Shown here in pieces: positions 46,801-55,499 of a DNA stretch of 64,000 nucleotides; the first letter of the stretch is position 1; each line of letters begins with the position of its first letter. The stretch is from positions 1,077,001 through 1,141,000 of the forward strand of contig NZ_JAGGNA010000001.1 in assembly GCF_017875765.1 (NCBI RefSeq), in the 5' to 3' direction. Source of the DNA: Flavobacterium sp. CG_23.5. GTDB taxonomy: Bacteria; Bacteroidota; Bacteroidia; Flavobacteriales; Flavobacteriaceae. Under the pieces are notes generated by a model. It saw only the letters and a list, made by a program, of their open reading frames with translations. It was not told the origin of the DNA and did not search any database. The position numbers were made by a program, and so were the translations under genes.

Positions 46801-47451
46801 CAATCCGTAACTTATGAAATGTTAAATGGAGAAAGATTAATCAAACCAAACGGATTATATCAATTCACTTCTACAACTTCTAATGTTATTGGAAATGTAA
46901 ATCCTGATTGGATAGGTGGTTTAAGCAATAGCTTCAGATATAAAAACTTAACTTTAAGTTTCTTAATTGATGTTAAAAAAGGAGGACAATTATTTTCTCT
47001 AGATATGTATTATGGAACTATCTCTGGTATTTTACCCGAAACGGTTGGATTAAATGATCTTGGAAATCCAAAACGTGATCCAGTTGCAAATGGCGGTGGT
47101 GTAATTTTACCAGGCGTAACAGCAAACGGTCAACCCAATACAAATAGAGTAACAATTGTTTCAGGAACAAGTTCGTATCAAGCACAGTCAGATTTTGTTT
47201 ATGATGCTGGTTTTGTAAAACTGAGAGAATTAGCTATTTCATATTCACTTCCTAAAACAATTATTTCGAAAATGAAAGCAATAAATGACATCGAATTTTC
47301 ATTGACTGGTAGAAATTTATGGCTAATCCATAAAAATGTACCTTATGCTGATCCGGAAGAAAACTTATCATCAGGAAATATTTCAGGCTATCAAAGTGGC
47401 TCCTACCCTACTGTACGTGCTATTGGCTTTAATGTTAAAATAAAATTATAA
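43888..47451 (+). CDS. SusC/RagA-type TonB-linked outer membrane transporter with STN domain
   Basis: A 1187-residue TonB-dependent transporter. After the signal region (KITLIQFVLALVFSSVTMANSVKGQ) comes an STN domain (about 45-115, FNNLSLDNALSKLEKSAHVKFSYNS), which signals to FecR. Next is a carboxypeptidase-D-regulatory-like domain (about 143-212, ITGKVMDEKGIPLPGATI). The TonB box region is LEEVVVTAFGIKRKKN. The plug has GLSGKISGLQITQGNSVGGSVNVVVRG and LFVVDGVPVDNSN. The 22-strand barrel follows and ends IGFNVKIKL. It works with the SusD-like lipoprotein 10 bases downstream. The ligand is unknown; the linked gamma-glutamyltransferase suggests peptides or gamma-glutamyl compounds. Confidence 0.95.
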   Translation: MKKPVVKQRLLLRIMKITLIQFVLALVFSSVTMANSVKGQRKLDTKITIAFNNLSLDNALSKLEKSAHVKFSYNSRMAHLDQKVTIEANDELLSSILNRILKPLNIIYAEISNQIVLQKEILPGDGFSDSDNKESVIQNLLTPIITGKVMDEKGIPLPGATILAKGTNIAVITDANGNFRIDMPKNSTKLIITFIGMESQEVAIGNYPLTIILKETGQKLEEVVVTAFGIKRKKNLLPYAAQQISGDDVNKTRLNNIASGLSGKISGLQITQGNSVGGSVNVVVRGNKSLSGNNQALFVVDGVPVDNSNTNSDSQKSGAGGYDYGNAAADINPDDILSINVLKGAAASALYGSRAANGVIMITTKKPKTGLGITMNTGITVGSIDKSTFVKYQQEYGAGRSIAQDKDGFLYFDANGDGIKDLVVPTFAPRSWGPRYDPNLMVYDWESFDPASPNYQKPKPWIAPKNGPENFYETAISSNHNIMIDGMVADKGSFKIGYTRNDERGALPNSSVLKDIVNLGASFNITSKLVASGLVNYSQVNGKGRYGTGYDSGRNVNSNFRHFNQTNVDVSELRDAYFRNRKNVTWNWADPTKLTNLVPAFSDNPYWVVYENYQNDNRNRVIGNVSLNYKITDWLDLLGRVSVDTYHEAQQERRAVGSAGVSSYSRFDRDYNETNYDLLATVNKKINEDFGFNGLAGVNIRRNTVSSVFLQTTGGLVIPNLYAISNSKGIIPAPVESYQSKAVDGVFGGVTFSYKDFLLLDGTLRRDKSSTLPENANAYNYYAISGSYVFYHHLQKLNWLSSGKVRVNYATVGNDAAFGSLKDVYVKPNPFDSTLLFSLPNTKNNSELRPENTISKEIGLEMSFFNNRLGFDASYYHTNTVDQIIPVATSTAIGYSSKFLNAGDIENKGIEVSLYATPVKSNDFSWNVNVNFTRNRNKVLSLYNDSKNLQLGTFQGGVSLNASIGKPYGELQSVTYEMLNGERLIKPNGLYQFTSTTSNVIGNVNPDWIGGLSNSFRYKNLTLSFLIDVKKGGQLFSLDMYYGTISGILPETVGLNDLGNPKRDPVANGGGVILPGVTANGQPNTNRVTIVSGTSSYQAQSDFVYDAGFVKLRELAISYSLPKTIISKMKAINDIEFSLTGRNLWLIHKNVPYADPEENLSSGNISGYQSGSYPTVRAIGFNVKIKL

Positions 47452-47461
47452 ACTAAGAATC

Positions 47462-48895
47462 ATGAAAAAAAGATATATAACTACAGTACTACTTGGTATT
47501 TTAACAATTAGTGCCTGTACAGAAAATATTACTCGTTTTAATGAAGAGACAAAACTTGCTAGTAGCGTTCCCGCCGGAAGTTTGTTTTCAAATTCAGTAA
47601 AAACACTCTCCGACGGATTGGCTTCAGCGAGTGTCAATGTAAATATATTTCGCCATTTTGTAAATCATTGGGCTCAAGCCGTCATTCAGGAAGAAGCAAA
47701 TTTTGATTACATTACACGAGCAATTAATGATGCTTGGTGGACTCGTATGTATCGTGATGTATTAAACGATTTAAAAGAAAGTGCACGAATTATAAATAAA
47801 GATGCGACTTTAAATCCGATGCAGAAAACAAATCAATTAGCTATGATTGATATTATGCAGGTATACACTTTTAATATTTTATTGACTACTTTTGGTGATA
47901 TCCCTTATACTCAATCTCTAGATGACCAAAAGTTATTTCCTATCTATGATGATGCAAAAACTATCAATGCAGATTTAATGCAAAGATTAGATAACGACAT
48001 CAATAAATTAAGTACAAGTGCCCCAGGATTTACTACTACAGAAGATATCCTCTTCCAAGGATCTGTATCTAAATGGATTTCTTTTGCTAATTCACTGCAA
48101 GTAAGAATGGCAATGACTTTAGCGGATGTAGATAATGCAAAAGCAAAAGCAGCTTTTGAAAAAGCAGAACCAATGGCTATTAATTCTATAGCTAATGATA
48201 CCTTTATTAAATATTTTAGTGCTACACCAAATAACAATCCATTATATGATCAATTAGTATTAGCAAACCGCACGGATTATATAGCTGCAAAAGATTTAAT
48301 GGATATATTAAATAATTTTTTAGATCCTCGCAAACCTGGATTTTTTGGTGTAAATAATGTGGGAGAATATGTTGGCGGAATAATGGGAGCACCAAGTGAT
48401 TATCCAAAAATGTCTAAACCAAGTGCTCGTGTTGCTGCACCAAGCGCACCTAATACATTAATAGATTATGTGGAAATGGAGTTTTATAGAGCTGAAGCTA
48501 AAGAACGCGGATATACTGTATCGGGAACAGCTGAATCGCATTATAATAACGCCATAAAAGCTTCAATAATCTATTGGGGAGGAACAAGCTTGCAGGCAGA
48601 TACTTATTTATTAAGACCAAACGTAGCTTATTCAACTGCGACTGGCGGATGGAAACAAAAAATTGGTTTCCAAAAATGGATTGCATTATACAATCGTCCA
48701 TTTGAAGGATGGCTAGAAGTTCGTCGATTAGATTTCCCTAAGTTAACAGTTCCAGTAAATGCTATATCTGGATTTCCAAACCGACTAAAATATCCTTCAA
48801 GTGAACAACAGCTAAATGGAGCAAATTATAGTAAAGCGGCGGCAAAAATTGGTGGTGATAAAAGTGAAACAAAATTATTTTGGGACATCTTCTAA
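47462..48895 (+). CDS. SusD/RagB-like nutrient-binding lipoprotein (SusD-like 2 type)
   Basis: A surface lipoprotein of 477 residues that forms the lid over the SusC barrel. The lipobox is LTISAC with Cys19. The helical, TPR-like scaffold is visible in WWTRMYRDVLNDLKESARIINKD, NILLTTFGDIPYTQSLD and VEMEFYRAEAKERGYTVSGTAESHYNNAIKASI; the ending VRRLDFP-KLT, FPNRLKYPSSEQQLN is typical of the SusD-like family 2 that is often paired with STN-containing SusC proteins. It starts 10 bases after susC. Confidence 0.93.
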   Translation: MKKRYITTVLLGILTISACTENITRFNEETKLASSVPAGSLFSNSVKTLSDGLASASVNVNIFRHFVNHWAQAVIQEEANFDYITRAINDAWWTRMYRDVLNDLKESARIINKDATLNPMQKTNQLAMIDIMQVYTFNILLTTFGDIPYTQSLDDQKLFPIYDDAKTINADLMQRLDNDINKLSTSAPGFTTTEDILFQGSVSKWISFANSLQVRMAMTLADVDNAKAKAAFEKAEPMAINSIANDTFIKYFSATPNNNPLYDQLVLANRTDYIAAKDLMDILNNFLDPRKPGFFGVNNVGEYVGGIMGAPSDYPKMSKPSARVAAPSAPNTLIDYVEMEFYRAEAKERGYTVSGTAESHYNNAIKASIIYWGGTSLQADTYLLRPNVAYSTATGGWKQKIGFQKWIALYNRPFEGWLEVRRLDFPKLTVPVNAISGFPNRLKYPSSEQQLNGANYSKAAAKIGGDKSETKLFWDIF

Positions 48896-48917
48896 TTAAT
48901 AAATAGACAAAAGACAT

Positions 48918-50600
48918 ATGAAAAAGTCAATTCTAATCCTATTCCTATTATCAACAAAACTCCTGTTTGCCCAAGATCGTTTAACAGGAAAAAACTTTGC
49001 CACTAGATCTGAAGTAATTGGGCAACACGGAATGGTGGCGTCAAGCCAACCATTAGCCACCCAAATTGGAATAGATATTTTAAAAAAAGGAGGGTCTGCT
49101 GTCGATGCAGCAATAGCCGTTAATGCTGCATTAGGTCTTATGGAACCAACAGGTAGTGGTATTGGTGGTGACCTGTTTGCAATTGTATGGGAGGCCAAAA
49201 CCAAAAAACTATATGGCTTAAACGCAAGTGGACGATCGCCAAAAGCACTGACTTTAGATTATTTTAATAAAAATAACATAAAGCATATTCCCCCTAGTGG
49301 TCCTTTACCAGTAACTGTTCCGGGCTGCGTTGATGGTTGGTTCGAATTACATAATAAATTCGGAAAAATACCAATGAAGGACATCTTAAATCCCAGTATA
49401 AAATACGCCGAGGAAGGCTTTCCAACTACCGATTTAATAGCTTATTATTTACAAATTACATTGAAAAAATATATGAAAATGTATCCAAATGTAAAAGAAA
49501 CATATACGGTTGATGGTAAGTTGCCTCAAAAAGGAGATATTACTAAAAACATTTTCTTAGCAAATACTTATAAAAAAATTGCTAAAGGTGGAAGGGACGC
49601 TTTTTATAAAGGAGATATTGCGAGAGAAACTGCTAAATTTATTCAAGATCAAGGAGGCTTCTTAGCTTACGAAGATTTCACTACTCATAAATCTGATTGG
49701 ATTGAGCCGGTTTCAACAAATTACAGAGGTTATGATGTTTGGGAATTACCCCCTAATGGCCAAGGTATATCTACCTTACAAATGTTAAATATTATTGAAG
49801 GGTATGATTTTACTAAAATACCTTTTGGTAGTGCTGAACATTTGCATATTGTAAACGAAGCTAAAAAACTTGTTTTTGAAGACCGAGCAAAATACTATGC
49901 GGATCTAGATTTTATGAAAATTTCAGTAACTGATTTGTTATCAAAAGAGTATGCATCACAACGTAGATCATTAATCAATCCTGACAATGCCGGTACATTT
50001 AAAGCTGGAAAAGAAAGTAATGGTGGTACTGTTTATTTAACTGTAGCTGATAAAGACGGTAACATGGTTTCACTAATACAAAGTAACTACAGAGGAATGG
50101 GTTCTGGAATGGTACCACCTAAATTAGGTTTTATGCTTCAAGATCGAGGGGAATGTTTCAATATTGCCGAAGGAACACCAAATTCATATGCGCCCCAAAA
50201 AAGACCTTTTCATACTATAATCCCTGGTTTTGTAACAAAAAAAGGAATTCCATTTATGAGTTTTGGCGTGATGGGTGGCGATTTTCAACCTCAAGGACAT
50301 GTACAGATATTAATGAATATGATTGATTTTGGAATGAACCTACAAGAGGCAGGCGATGCACCTAGATTCGAACATATTGGTTCTACCAATTTTACAGGCG
50401 AATTAGCGGAAGGTAAAGGAGAAATTCTGATTGAAAATGGATTTGACTTCGAAGAAATAAAAAAATTAATTCAAAAAGGACACAAAGTTGGATTTGGTGG
50501 CTATTATGGCGGCTACCAAGCAATCATGTTTGACTCGGAAAGAAAAGTATATTTTGGGGCTTCGGAAAGTAGAAAAGATGGTCAGGCTACTGGGTATTAA
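48918..50600 (+). CDS. ggt: Gamma-glutamyltransferase, exported
   Basis: An N-terminal nucleophile hydrolase that cleaves gamma-glutamyl bonds (glutathione, gamma-glutamyl peptides) or transfers the gamma-glutamyl group. The 560-residue precursor has a signal peptide (KKSILILFLLSTKLLFAQ), so it is periplasmic or secreted. The N-terminal signature is GMVASSQPLATQIGIDILKKGGSAVDAAIAVNAALGLMEPTGSGIGGDLF. Autocleavage would occur before Thr371 (NGGTVYLTVADKDGNMVS), where classical enzymes have TTHxSV, a variation typical of a broader GGT-like group. The glycine pair near the C-terminus (FGVMGGDFQPQGH) is present. Co-directional with SusCD (22-base gap), so the protein probably feeds on or prepares the transported ligand. 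Confidence 0.92.
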   Translation: MKKSILILFLLSTKLLFAQDRLTGKNFATRSEVIGQHGMVASSQPLATQIGIDILKKGGSAVDAAIAVNAALGLMEPTGSGIGGDLFAIVWEAKTKKLYGLNASGRSPKALTLDYFNKNNIKHIPPSGPLPVTVPGCVDGWFELHNKFGKIPMKDILNPSIKYAEEGFPTTDLIAYYLQITLKKYMKMYPNVKETYTVDGKLPQKGDITKNIFLANTYKKIAKGGRDAFYKGDIARETAKFIQDQGGFLAYEDFTTHKSDWIEPVSTNYRGYDVWELPPNGQGISTLQMLNIIEGYDFTKIPFGSAEHLHIVNEAKKLVFEDRAKYYADLDFMKISVTDLLSKEYASQRRSLINPDNAGTFKAGKESNGGTVYLTVADKDGNMVSLIQSNYRGMGSGMVPPKLGFMLQDRGECFNIAEGTPNSYAPQKRPFHTIIPGFVTKKGIPFMSFGVMGGDFQPQGHVQILMNMIDFGMNLQEAGDAPRFEHIGSTNFTGELAEGKGEILIENGFDFEEIKKLIQKGHKVGFGGYYGGYQAIMFDSERKVYFGASESRKDGQATGY

Positions 50601-50666
50601 CTGACTTTTTTTAAAAAGAGTATAGTATTGAACAACAGGAATTAGCATTATATAAATTTTAATACA

Positions 50667-51755
50667 ATGAAAGTTAAAAACTTATTTACATTATTCATAT
50701 TATTTTTTGTTGCTAGTCACAATAGCAATGCTCAAATGAAATTCCCATCACCAATTGAGGGAGATTATTTAATTAAAGATTTTGTCTTTAAAAGTGGTGA
50801 ACATATTGATAAACTCAAACTTCATTATACAACAATTGGAAAACCAACCAAAGATATAAATGGAAAAATCAACAATGCGGTTTTGATAATGCATGGCACT
50901 ACTGGAAGCGGAACTAACTTTTTAAGCGAACAGTTTGGAGGAAATTTGTTTGAAAAAGGACAATTACTGGATGCTACAAAATATTTTATCATTCTACCTG
51001 ATGACATTGGTCATGGTAAGTCATCTAAGCCAAGTGATGGCATGAGGATGAAATTTCCTAAATACAATTACGATGATATGGTATTAGTGAACTATAAATT
51101 ACTAACAGAACATTTAAAAGTAGATCATCTCCGTCTAGTGATGGGTACATCAATGGGGGGAATGCACACTTGGGTTTGGGGCTACACTTATCCAGATTTT
51201 ATGGATGCTTTGATGCCGTTAGCTAGTTTACCCGTGGAAATAGCTGGCAGGAATCGTATTCAAAGAAAAATGGCTATTAAATTAATAGAGATGGATTCGA
51301 AGTGGAAGAATGGTGATTATGTTAAACAACCAAAGGAAGGAATGACTGGCGCAATACTGTCACTTATGTTTATGGTTAGTAGCCCTTTGCAATGGCAATT
51401 AAATGCTCCTACTAGAGAAAAAGCAGAAATCATGATGGATAAAACCTTAAATAGATACTTGTCACTATTAGATGCTAATGATCTAATTTATGCCTTTGAT
51501 TCATCTAGAGATTACAATCCGCAACCTCATTTATCCCATATTAAAGCACCTTTAATTGCTATAAATTCAGCTGATGATCAAGTAAATCCTCCTGAATTAG
51601 GTATAATGGAGAAAGAAATCAAAAATGTTAAAAATGGCAAATACATATTATTACCAATAACAGATAAAACGTCAGGCCATGGAACGCATTCAAATCCTAA
51701 AATTTGGGGACAATATCTAAAAAATCTACTTAGAGAGTCGGAACCAATATACTAA
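50667..51755 (+). CDS. Exported alpha/beta hydrolase related to homoserine O-acetyltransferase
   Basis: Alpha/beta-fold protein, 362 residues, with a signal peptide (KVKNLFTLFILFFVASHNSNAQ). The MetX-like features are LHYTTIGKP, NAVLIMHGTTGSGTNF (oxyanion region), the nucleophile Ser162 in MGTSMGGMHTWVWG, an Asp in INSADDQVNPPE and a terminal His in SGHGTHSNPKIWG. True MetX acts in the cytosol on acetyl-CoA; export argues for a hydrolase, such as an esterase or amidase working with GGT. It is the last gene of the cassette (66-base gap after ggt), followed by a terminator about 290 bases downstream. Confidence 0.88.
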   Translation: MKVKNLFTLFILFFVASHNSNAQMKFPSPIEGDYLIKDFVFKSGEHIDKLKLHYTTIGKPTKDINGKINNAVLIMHGTTGSGTNFLSEQFGGNLFEKGQLLDATKYFIILPDDIGHGKSSKPSDGMRMKFPKYNYDDMVLVNYKLLTEHLKVDHLRLVMGTSMGGMHTWVWGYTYPDFMDALMPLASLPVEIAGRNRIQRKMAIKLIEMDSKWKNGDYVKQPKEGMTGAILSLMFMVSSPLQWQLNAPTREKAEIMMDKTLNRYLSLLDANDLIYAFDSSRDYNPQPHLSHIKAPLIAINSADDQVNPPELGIMEKEIKNVKNGKYILLPITDKTSGHGTHSNPKIWGQYLKNLLRESEPIY

Positions 51756-52444
51756 TTAAAATTCAATAGCAATCTTATCCTTTGAGGAAATCTTTTGCAT
51801 TTATCATACGCTTGTTCTTTCAAAAATTATTTTTTCTCGCTTTTTACGAAAAAAAACGAATTAAGTAAATAAACCAACTTAAATTTGTTCTGGCACTAGA
51901 TAAATATTTAATCGATACAAAAAGTGTAAAAGTAAAGTAAGAAAAGAAACGTTTAAGATTACTTATTCTAACTCAATATAAACTTTTACCAGTGAGTCAG
52001 GTAATTTTAGAAATACTTCTCTAAATAAATTTTAAAAAAATACAAAAAAGGTTGCTCTTTAAAAGGCAACTTTTTTTTTAGGCAATTTCTGGATAAGCTA
52101 TCTACATTATTTTTCTTTTAAAACTAATAGATTAATTTTTAAAAAATCAAATGATATAACATTCTTTTTCATCCATATTTGAGAGAAGTCACATTATGGA
52201 AGCAAATGATGAGAACTTTCCTTTTGTGAAATAACAAACTTCGAGAACATAAATTAATTATGATAATTATATTTCACTAAATGCAAAAGCACTTTAGTAA
52301 TTGTTATTTAAATGGAAGTAAAATAATAAAAGTATGCAACGTAAACTGCTTTGAAAAAACAGTGGAAATTGATTAAAAATAAAAAATAAAAATTCAGCAT
52401 TTCACAAAGCTTTCTTAAACTAAAAATTATAGCTTTACTTTTCA
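51756..52444 (+). other. Intergenic region right of the cassette
   Basis: About 690 bp, AT-rich, no supportable gene. It contains one terminator (52044-52079). I see no integrase, transposase remnant or inverted terminal repeats that would explain how the cassette arrived. The right bshC repeat begins at 52445. Confidence 0.6.
52044..52079 (+). terminator. Terminator right of the cassette
   Basis: Stem GTTGC / GCAAC extended by A-T pairs, followed by nine T on the plus strand. Confidence 0.8.
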
Positions 52445-52707
52445 TAATTTAGCATCAAATAAATTTCAATATGCCAACCGACTGTATCAGCTATCAAAAT
52501 TCAGGATATTTTTCTTCTTTGATGAATGATTATTTAGATCAAAAAAGTAATTTACACTCTTTATACAACAGATTTCCCAAACTAGAAAATTTTGAAAATC
52601 AAATCCTCGAAAAACAAAAAAACTACAACAATCATAACAGATCCGTTTTAGTTTCCGCTTTGCAACAACAATATGCTTCTATTTCATCTTCTGTTTTAAC
52701 GAAACAA
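52445..52707 (+). repeat. Direct repeat, right copy (intact bshC 5' end)
   Basis: Counterpart of 41471-41733. The shared sequence begins 26 bases before the ATG and ends at about codon 79 of bshC. It includes the likely bshC promoter (TAATTTAG). Confidence 0.9.
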
Positions 52708-54063
52708 AATATCGAAGTTTTAGCGCTTCCCAACACATTCACCGTAACAACGGGCCACCAGCTAAATTTATTCAGCGGACCTTTGTATTTTTTGTACAAA
52801 ATTATTTCGACCATAAATTTAACGAATGAATTAAAAGCAAAATATCCTTCTTATAATTTTGTTCCCATTTATTGGATGGCAACCGAAGATCACGATTTTG
52901 AAGAGATTAATTATTTCAATTTCAAAGGAAAAAAATTCAGATGGAACACCGAAAGCACCGGTCCTGTTGGCAGATTATCGACTAAAGGCTTAGAGGATTT
53001 CTTTGACGTATACGCACTTGAATTGGGTTCCAGTACAAACGCAGAAGCGATAAAAAAATTATTTAAAGAATCTTACCTAAATCACGATAATTTAGCGGAT
53101 GCTACAAGATATTTGGCCAACGCACTTTTTGGATTATACGGTTTGGTAATTCTGGATGCAGATAATTCCGACTTAAAACGAGCTTTTATGCCTTTTGCAA
53201 AAGAAGAATTATTGCATCAAACTTCACATCAATTAGTCCTAGAAACAGCTGAAAAATTAAAAGAGTATACCGTTCAAGTTAATCCCCGCGAGATAAATTT
53301 ATTTTATATTGAAGATAATATACGAGAACGAATTGTTCTTGAAAATGGAAAATACAAAGTAAACCACACCAAGATTGAATTTTCGGAAACTGAAATTTTA
53401 GAATTACTGGAAAATCATCCGGAGAAATTCAGTCCAAATGTGATTATGCGTCCGTTGTATCAAGAAGTAATTTTACCCAATTTATGTTACATTGGCGGAG
53501 GCGGAGAAATTGCATATTGGCTGGAACTAAAATCTTTCTTTGATGCTGCAAAAGTAACTTTTCCAATACTTTTATTAAGAAACTCAGTACTGCTGGCCAC
53601 CGAAAAACAAGCTAAAAAAGCGGAGAAGTTACACTTAAATTGGACTAATCTATTTTCTAAACAATCCAATTTAATCAACAGTAAAACCAAAGAATTATCG
53701 GAGTTTCCAATAGACTTAACACCTATTAAAGAGCAGTTACGAAAACAATTTGAAGCGCTTTTTGAAATGGCAAATCATACCGATGAATCATTCATGGGAG
53801 CAGTAAAAGCACAAGAAGTAAAACAAACCAAAGGATTAGAAAATCTGGAAAAACGTTTGCTTAAAGCACAAAAAAGAAAATTAAGCGATGTTTTGCAACG
53901 CATCACCGATTTACAAAATGATTTGTTTCCAAATCAAAGTTTGCAGGAACGTCAAGCAAATTTTTCCGAATTTTATTTAGAAAATGGAGACAATCTGATT
54001 CCAATGATTATTAATCAATTGAAACCTTTGGAACAAAATTTCGATATAATTTTATTGCCATAA
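52471..54063 (+). CDS. bshC: Bacillithiol synthase BshC (cysteine-adding enzyme)
   Basis: Final step of bacillithiol synthesis, thought to join cysteine to glucosaminyl-malate; bacillithiol is the low-molecular-weight thiol of Bacteroidetes and Firmicutes. The chain has 530 residues, the normal length. Characteristic regions are VTTGHQLNLFSGPLYFLYKIISTINL, PIYWMATEDHDFEEINYF, YGLVILDADNSDLKRAF and IGGGGEIAYWLELKSFFD. A C-terminal coiled coil (about 440-500, LENLEKRLLKAQKRKLSDVLQRITDLQNDLFP) is present. Its 5' end is duplicated 11 kb upstream. Confidence 0.96.
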   Translation: MPTDCISYQNSGYFSSLMNDYLDQKSNLHSLYNRFPKLENFENQILEKQKNYNNHNRSVLVSALQQQYASISSSVLTKQNIEVLALPNTFTVTTGHQLNLFSGPLYFLYKIISTINLTNELKAKYPSYNFVPIYWMATEDHDFEEINYFNFKGKKFRWNTESTGPVGRLSTKGLEDFFDVYALELGSSTNAEAIKKLFKESYLNHDNLADATRYLANALFGLYGLVILDADNSDLKRAFMPFAKEELLHQTSHQLVLETAEKLKEYTVQVNPREINLFYIEDNIRERIVLENGKYKVNHTKIEFSETEILELLENHPEKFSPNVIMRPLYQEVILPNLCYIGGGGEIAYWLELKSFFDAAKVTFPILLLRNSVLLATEKQAKKAEKLHLNWTNLFSKQSNLINSKTKELSEFPIDLTPIKEQLRKQFEALFEMANHTDESFMGAVKAQEVKQTKGLENLEKRLLKAQKRKLSDVLQRITDLQNDLFPNQSLQERQANFSEFYLENGDNLIPMIINQLKPLEQNFDIILLP

Positions 54064-54117
54064 ACTTAAATTTTCATCAAGACACGAAGTACTATTAACC
54101 ATAACCAACCAAAAAAG

Positions 54118-55389
54118 ATGACCAAAGAACGTTTAATTTCACTGGATACATTTAGAGGATTTACAATTTTATTTATGACAATTGTAAATAATCCTGGAAG
54201 TTGGACTTCGATTTATCCCCCTTTGGAACACGCGGAATGGAATGGTTGCACCCCCACCGATTTGGTCTTTCCTTTCTTTATTTTTATAATGGCGGTAGCC
54301 ATATCTTTTGCAATGCCAACTAAACAGTTTGACAGCGCTACTTTTAATAAAATAACAATACGTGGATTACGGATTTTTTGTTTGGGATTATTTCTTAATT
54401 TTTTTGGTAAAATAGAAATTTTGGGTCTGCAAGGAATTCCATTATTGTTGAGTCGATTAGTAATAACTATTGGAGTAAGTTATGCGCTTTTGGGCAATTT
54501 CAGTCTGAAAATCAAGACCTATTTGACACTTTTTGTTTTTGTTGTCTTATTGTTTCTAGCTTACAGCGGTATCGAAGCGTATCAAGAAGTTAGAATTCCC
54601 GGAGTATTACAACGAATCGGGATTGTGTATTTTTTTGTTTCTCTTTTGTACTTAAAAACGAATCAAAGAACACAACTTCTAACCGCAGTATCACTATTGC
54701 TGCTGTATTGGGGATTAATGGCTTTTGTACCCGTTCCGGGAATTGGAGCAGCAAACTTTGAAAAAGGGACCAACTTAGGTGCTTGGTTAGATAGTGTACT
54801 ATTAGAAGGACACATGTGGATTTTTTCAAAAACTTGGGATCCCGAAGGCATATTAAGTACAATTCCCGCAATTGCTTCAGGAATAATCGGGCTACTTATT
54901 GGACAATTGATCAACAGTTCTTTACCAAAGTTGGAAATTGTCAAAAAGATGGCTATAGTAGGTTTAACAGTTACATTATTGGGGCTACTTTGGAACATCG
55001 TGTTTCCTATCAACAAATCACTTTGGACCAGCTCCTATGTTTTATATACTTCTGGATTGGCAATACTGTGTTTAACCGTTTCATTTTATTTAATTGAAGT
55101 TGCAAATTATAAAAATTGGACAAAGCTATTTTTAATTTGGGGAGTAAATCCAATGGTTGTATTCTTTTTCTCTGGTATTATTCCGCAAGGATTGAGAATG
55201 ATTCAATTTCAAAACCCTCAAATACCAACAGAACAAATTAATCTTCAAAAATATCTGTATACTTTTTGGATTGCACCATTTTTCGATAATCCTTTATTGG
55301 CATCCTTGGTCGGAGCTTTAATTTATGTTGGAATTTGGTCTTTCATTTTGTGGTTATTTTATAAAAACAAGCTGATTTTTAAAGTATAA
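54118..55389 (+). CDS. HGSNAT-like membrane acyltransferase (DUF5009/DUF1624-type)
   Basis: A polytopic inner membrane protein of 423 residues with about 10-11 membrane segments. It resembles heparan-alpha-glucosaminide N-acetyltransferase and the bacterial NagX/YeiB group: [22 protein letters not shown], then a His in [28 protein letters not shown]-type motif (the likely acetyl-carrying His), and [14 protein letters not shown]. Probably transfers acyl groups from cytosolic acyl-CoA to sugars or wall components across the membrane. It follows bshC by 54 bases and may be co-transcribed. The substrate is unknown. Confidence 0.85.
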   Translation: [423 protein letters not shown]

Positions 55390-55464
55390 ATAACAAAAAT
55401 AGCACTTATAACAAATAAAAGCCTCATAACTGCTGATTTAATAATTTCAATTCAAAAAAAAGTC

Positions 55465-55472
55465 TATTTTTG
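55465..55472 (+). promoter_or_regulatory. Candidate -7 box for ndk
   Basis: TATTTTTG fits TAnnTTTG, 28 bases before the ndk ATG. The A-rich leader (TTTAAAAAAAGAAAATAAA) is typical of well-expressed flavobacterial genes. Confidence 0.5.
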
Positions 55473-55499
55473 CACAAAATTTAAAAAAAGAAAATAAAA

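Noticed and set aside
41391..52470. Prophage or integrative element
   Set aside because: No integrase, tRNA attachment site, phage structural gene or transposase is seen; only the bshC repeats mark the borders.
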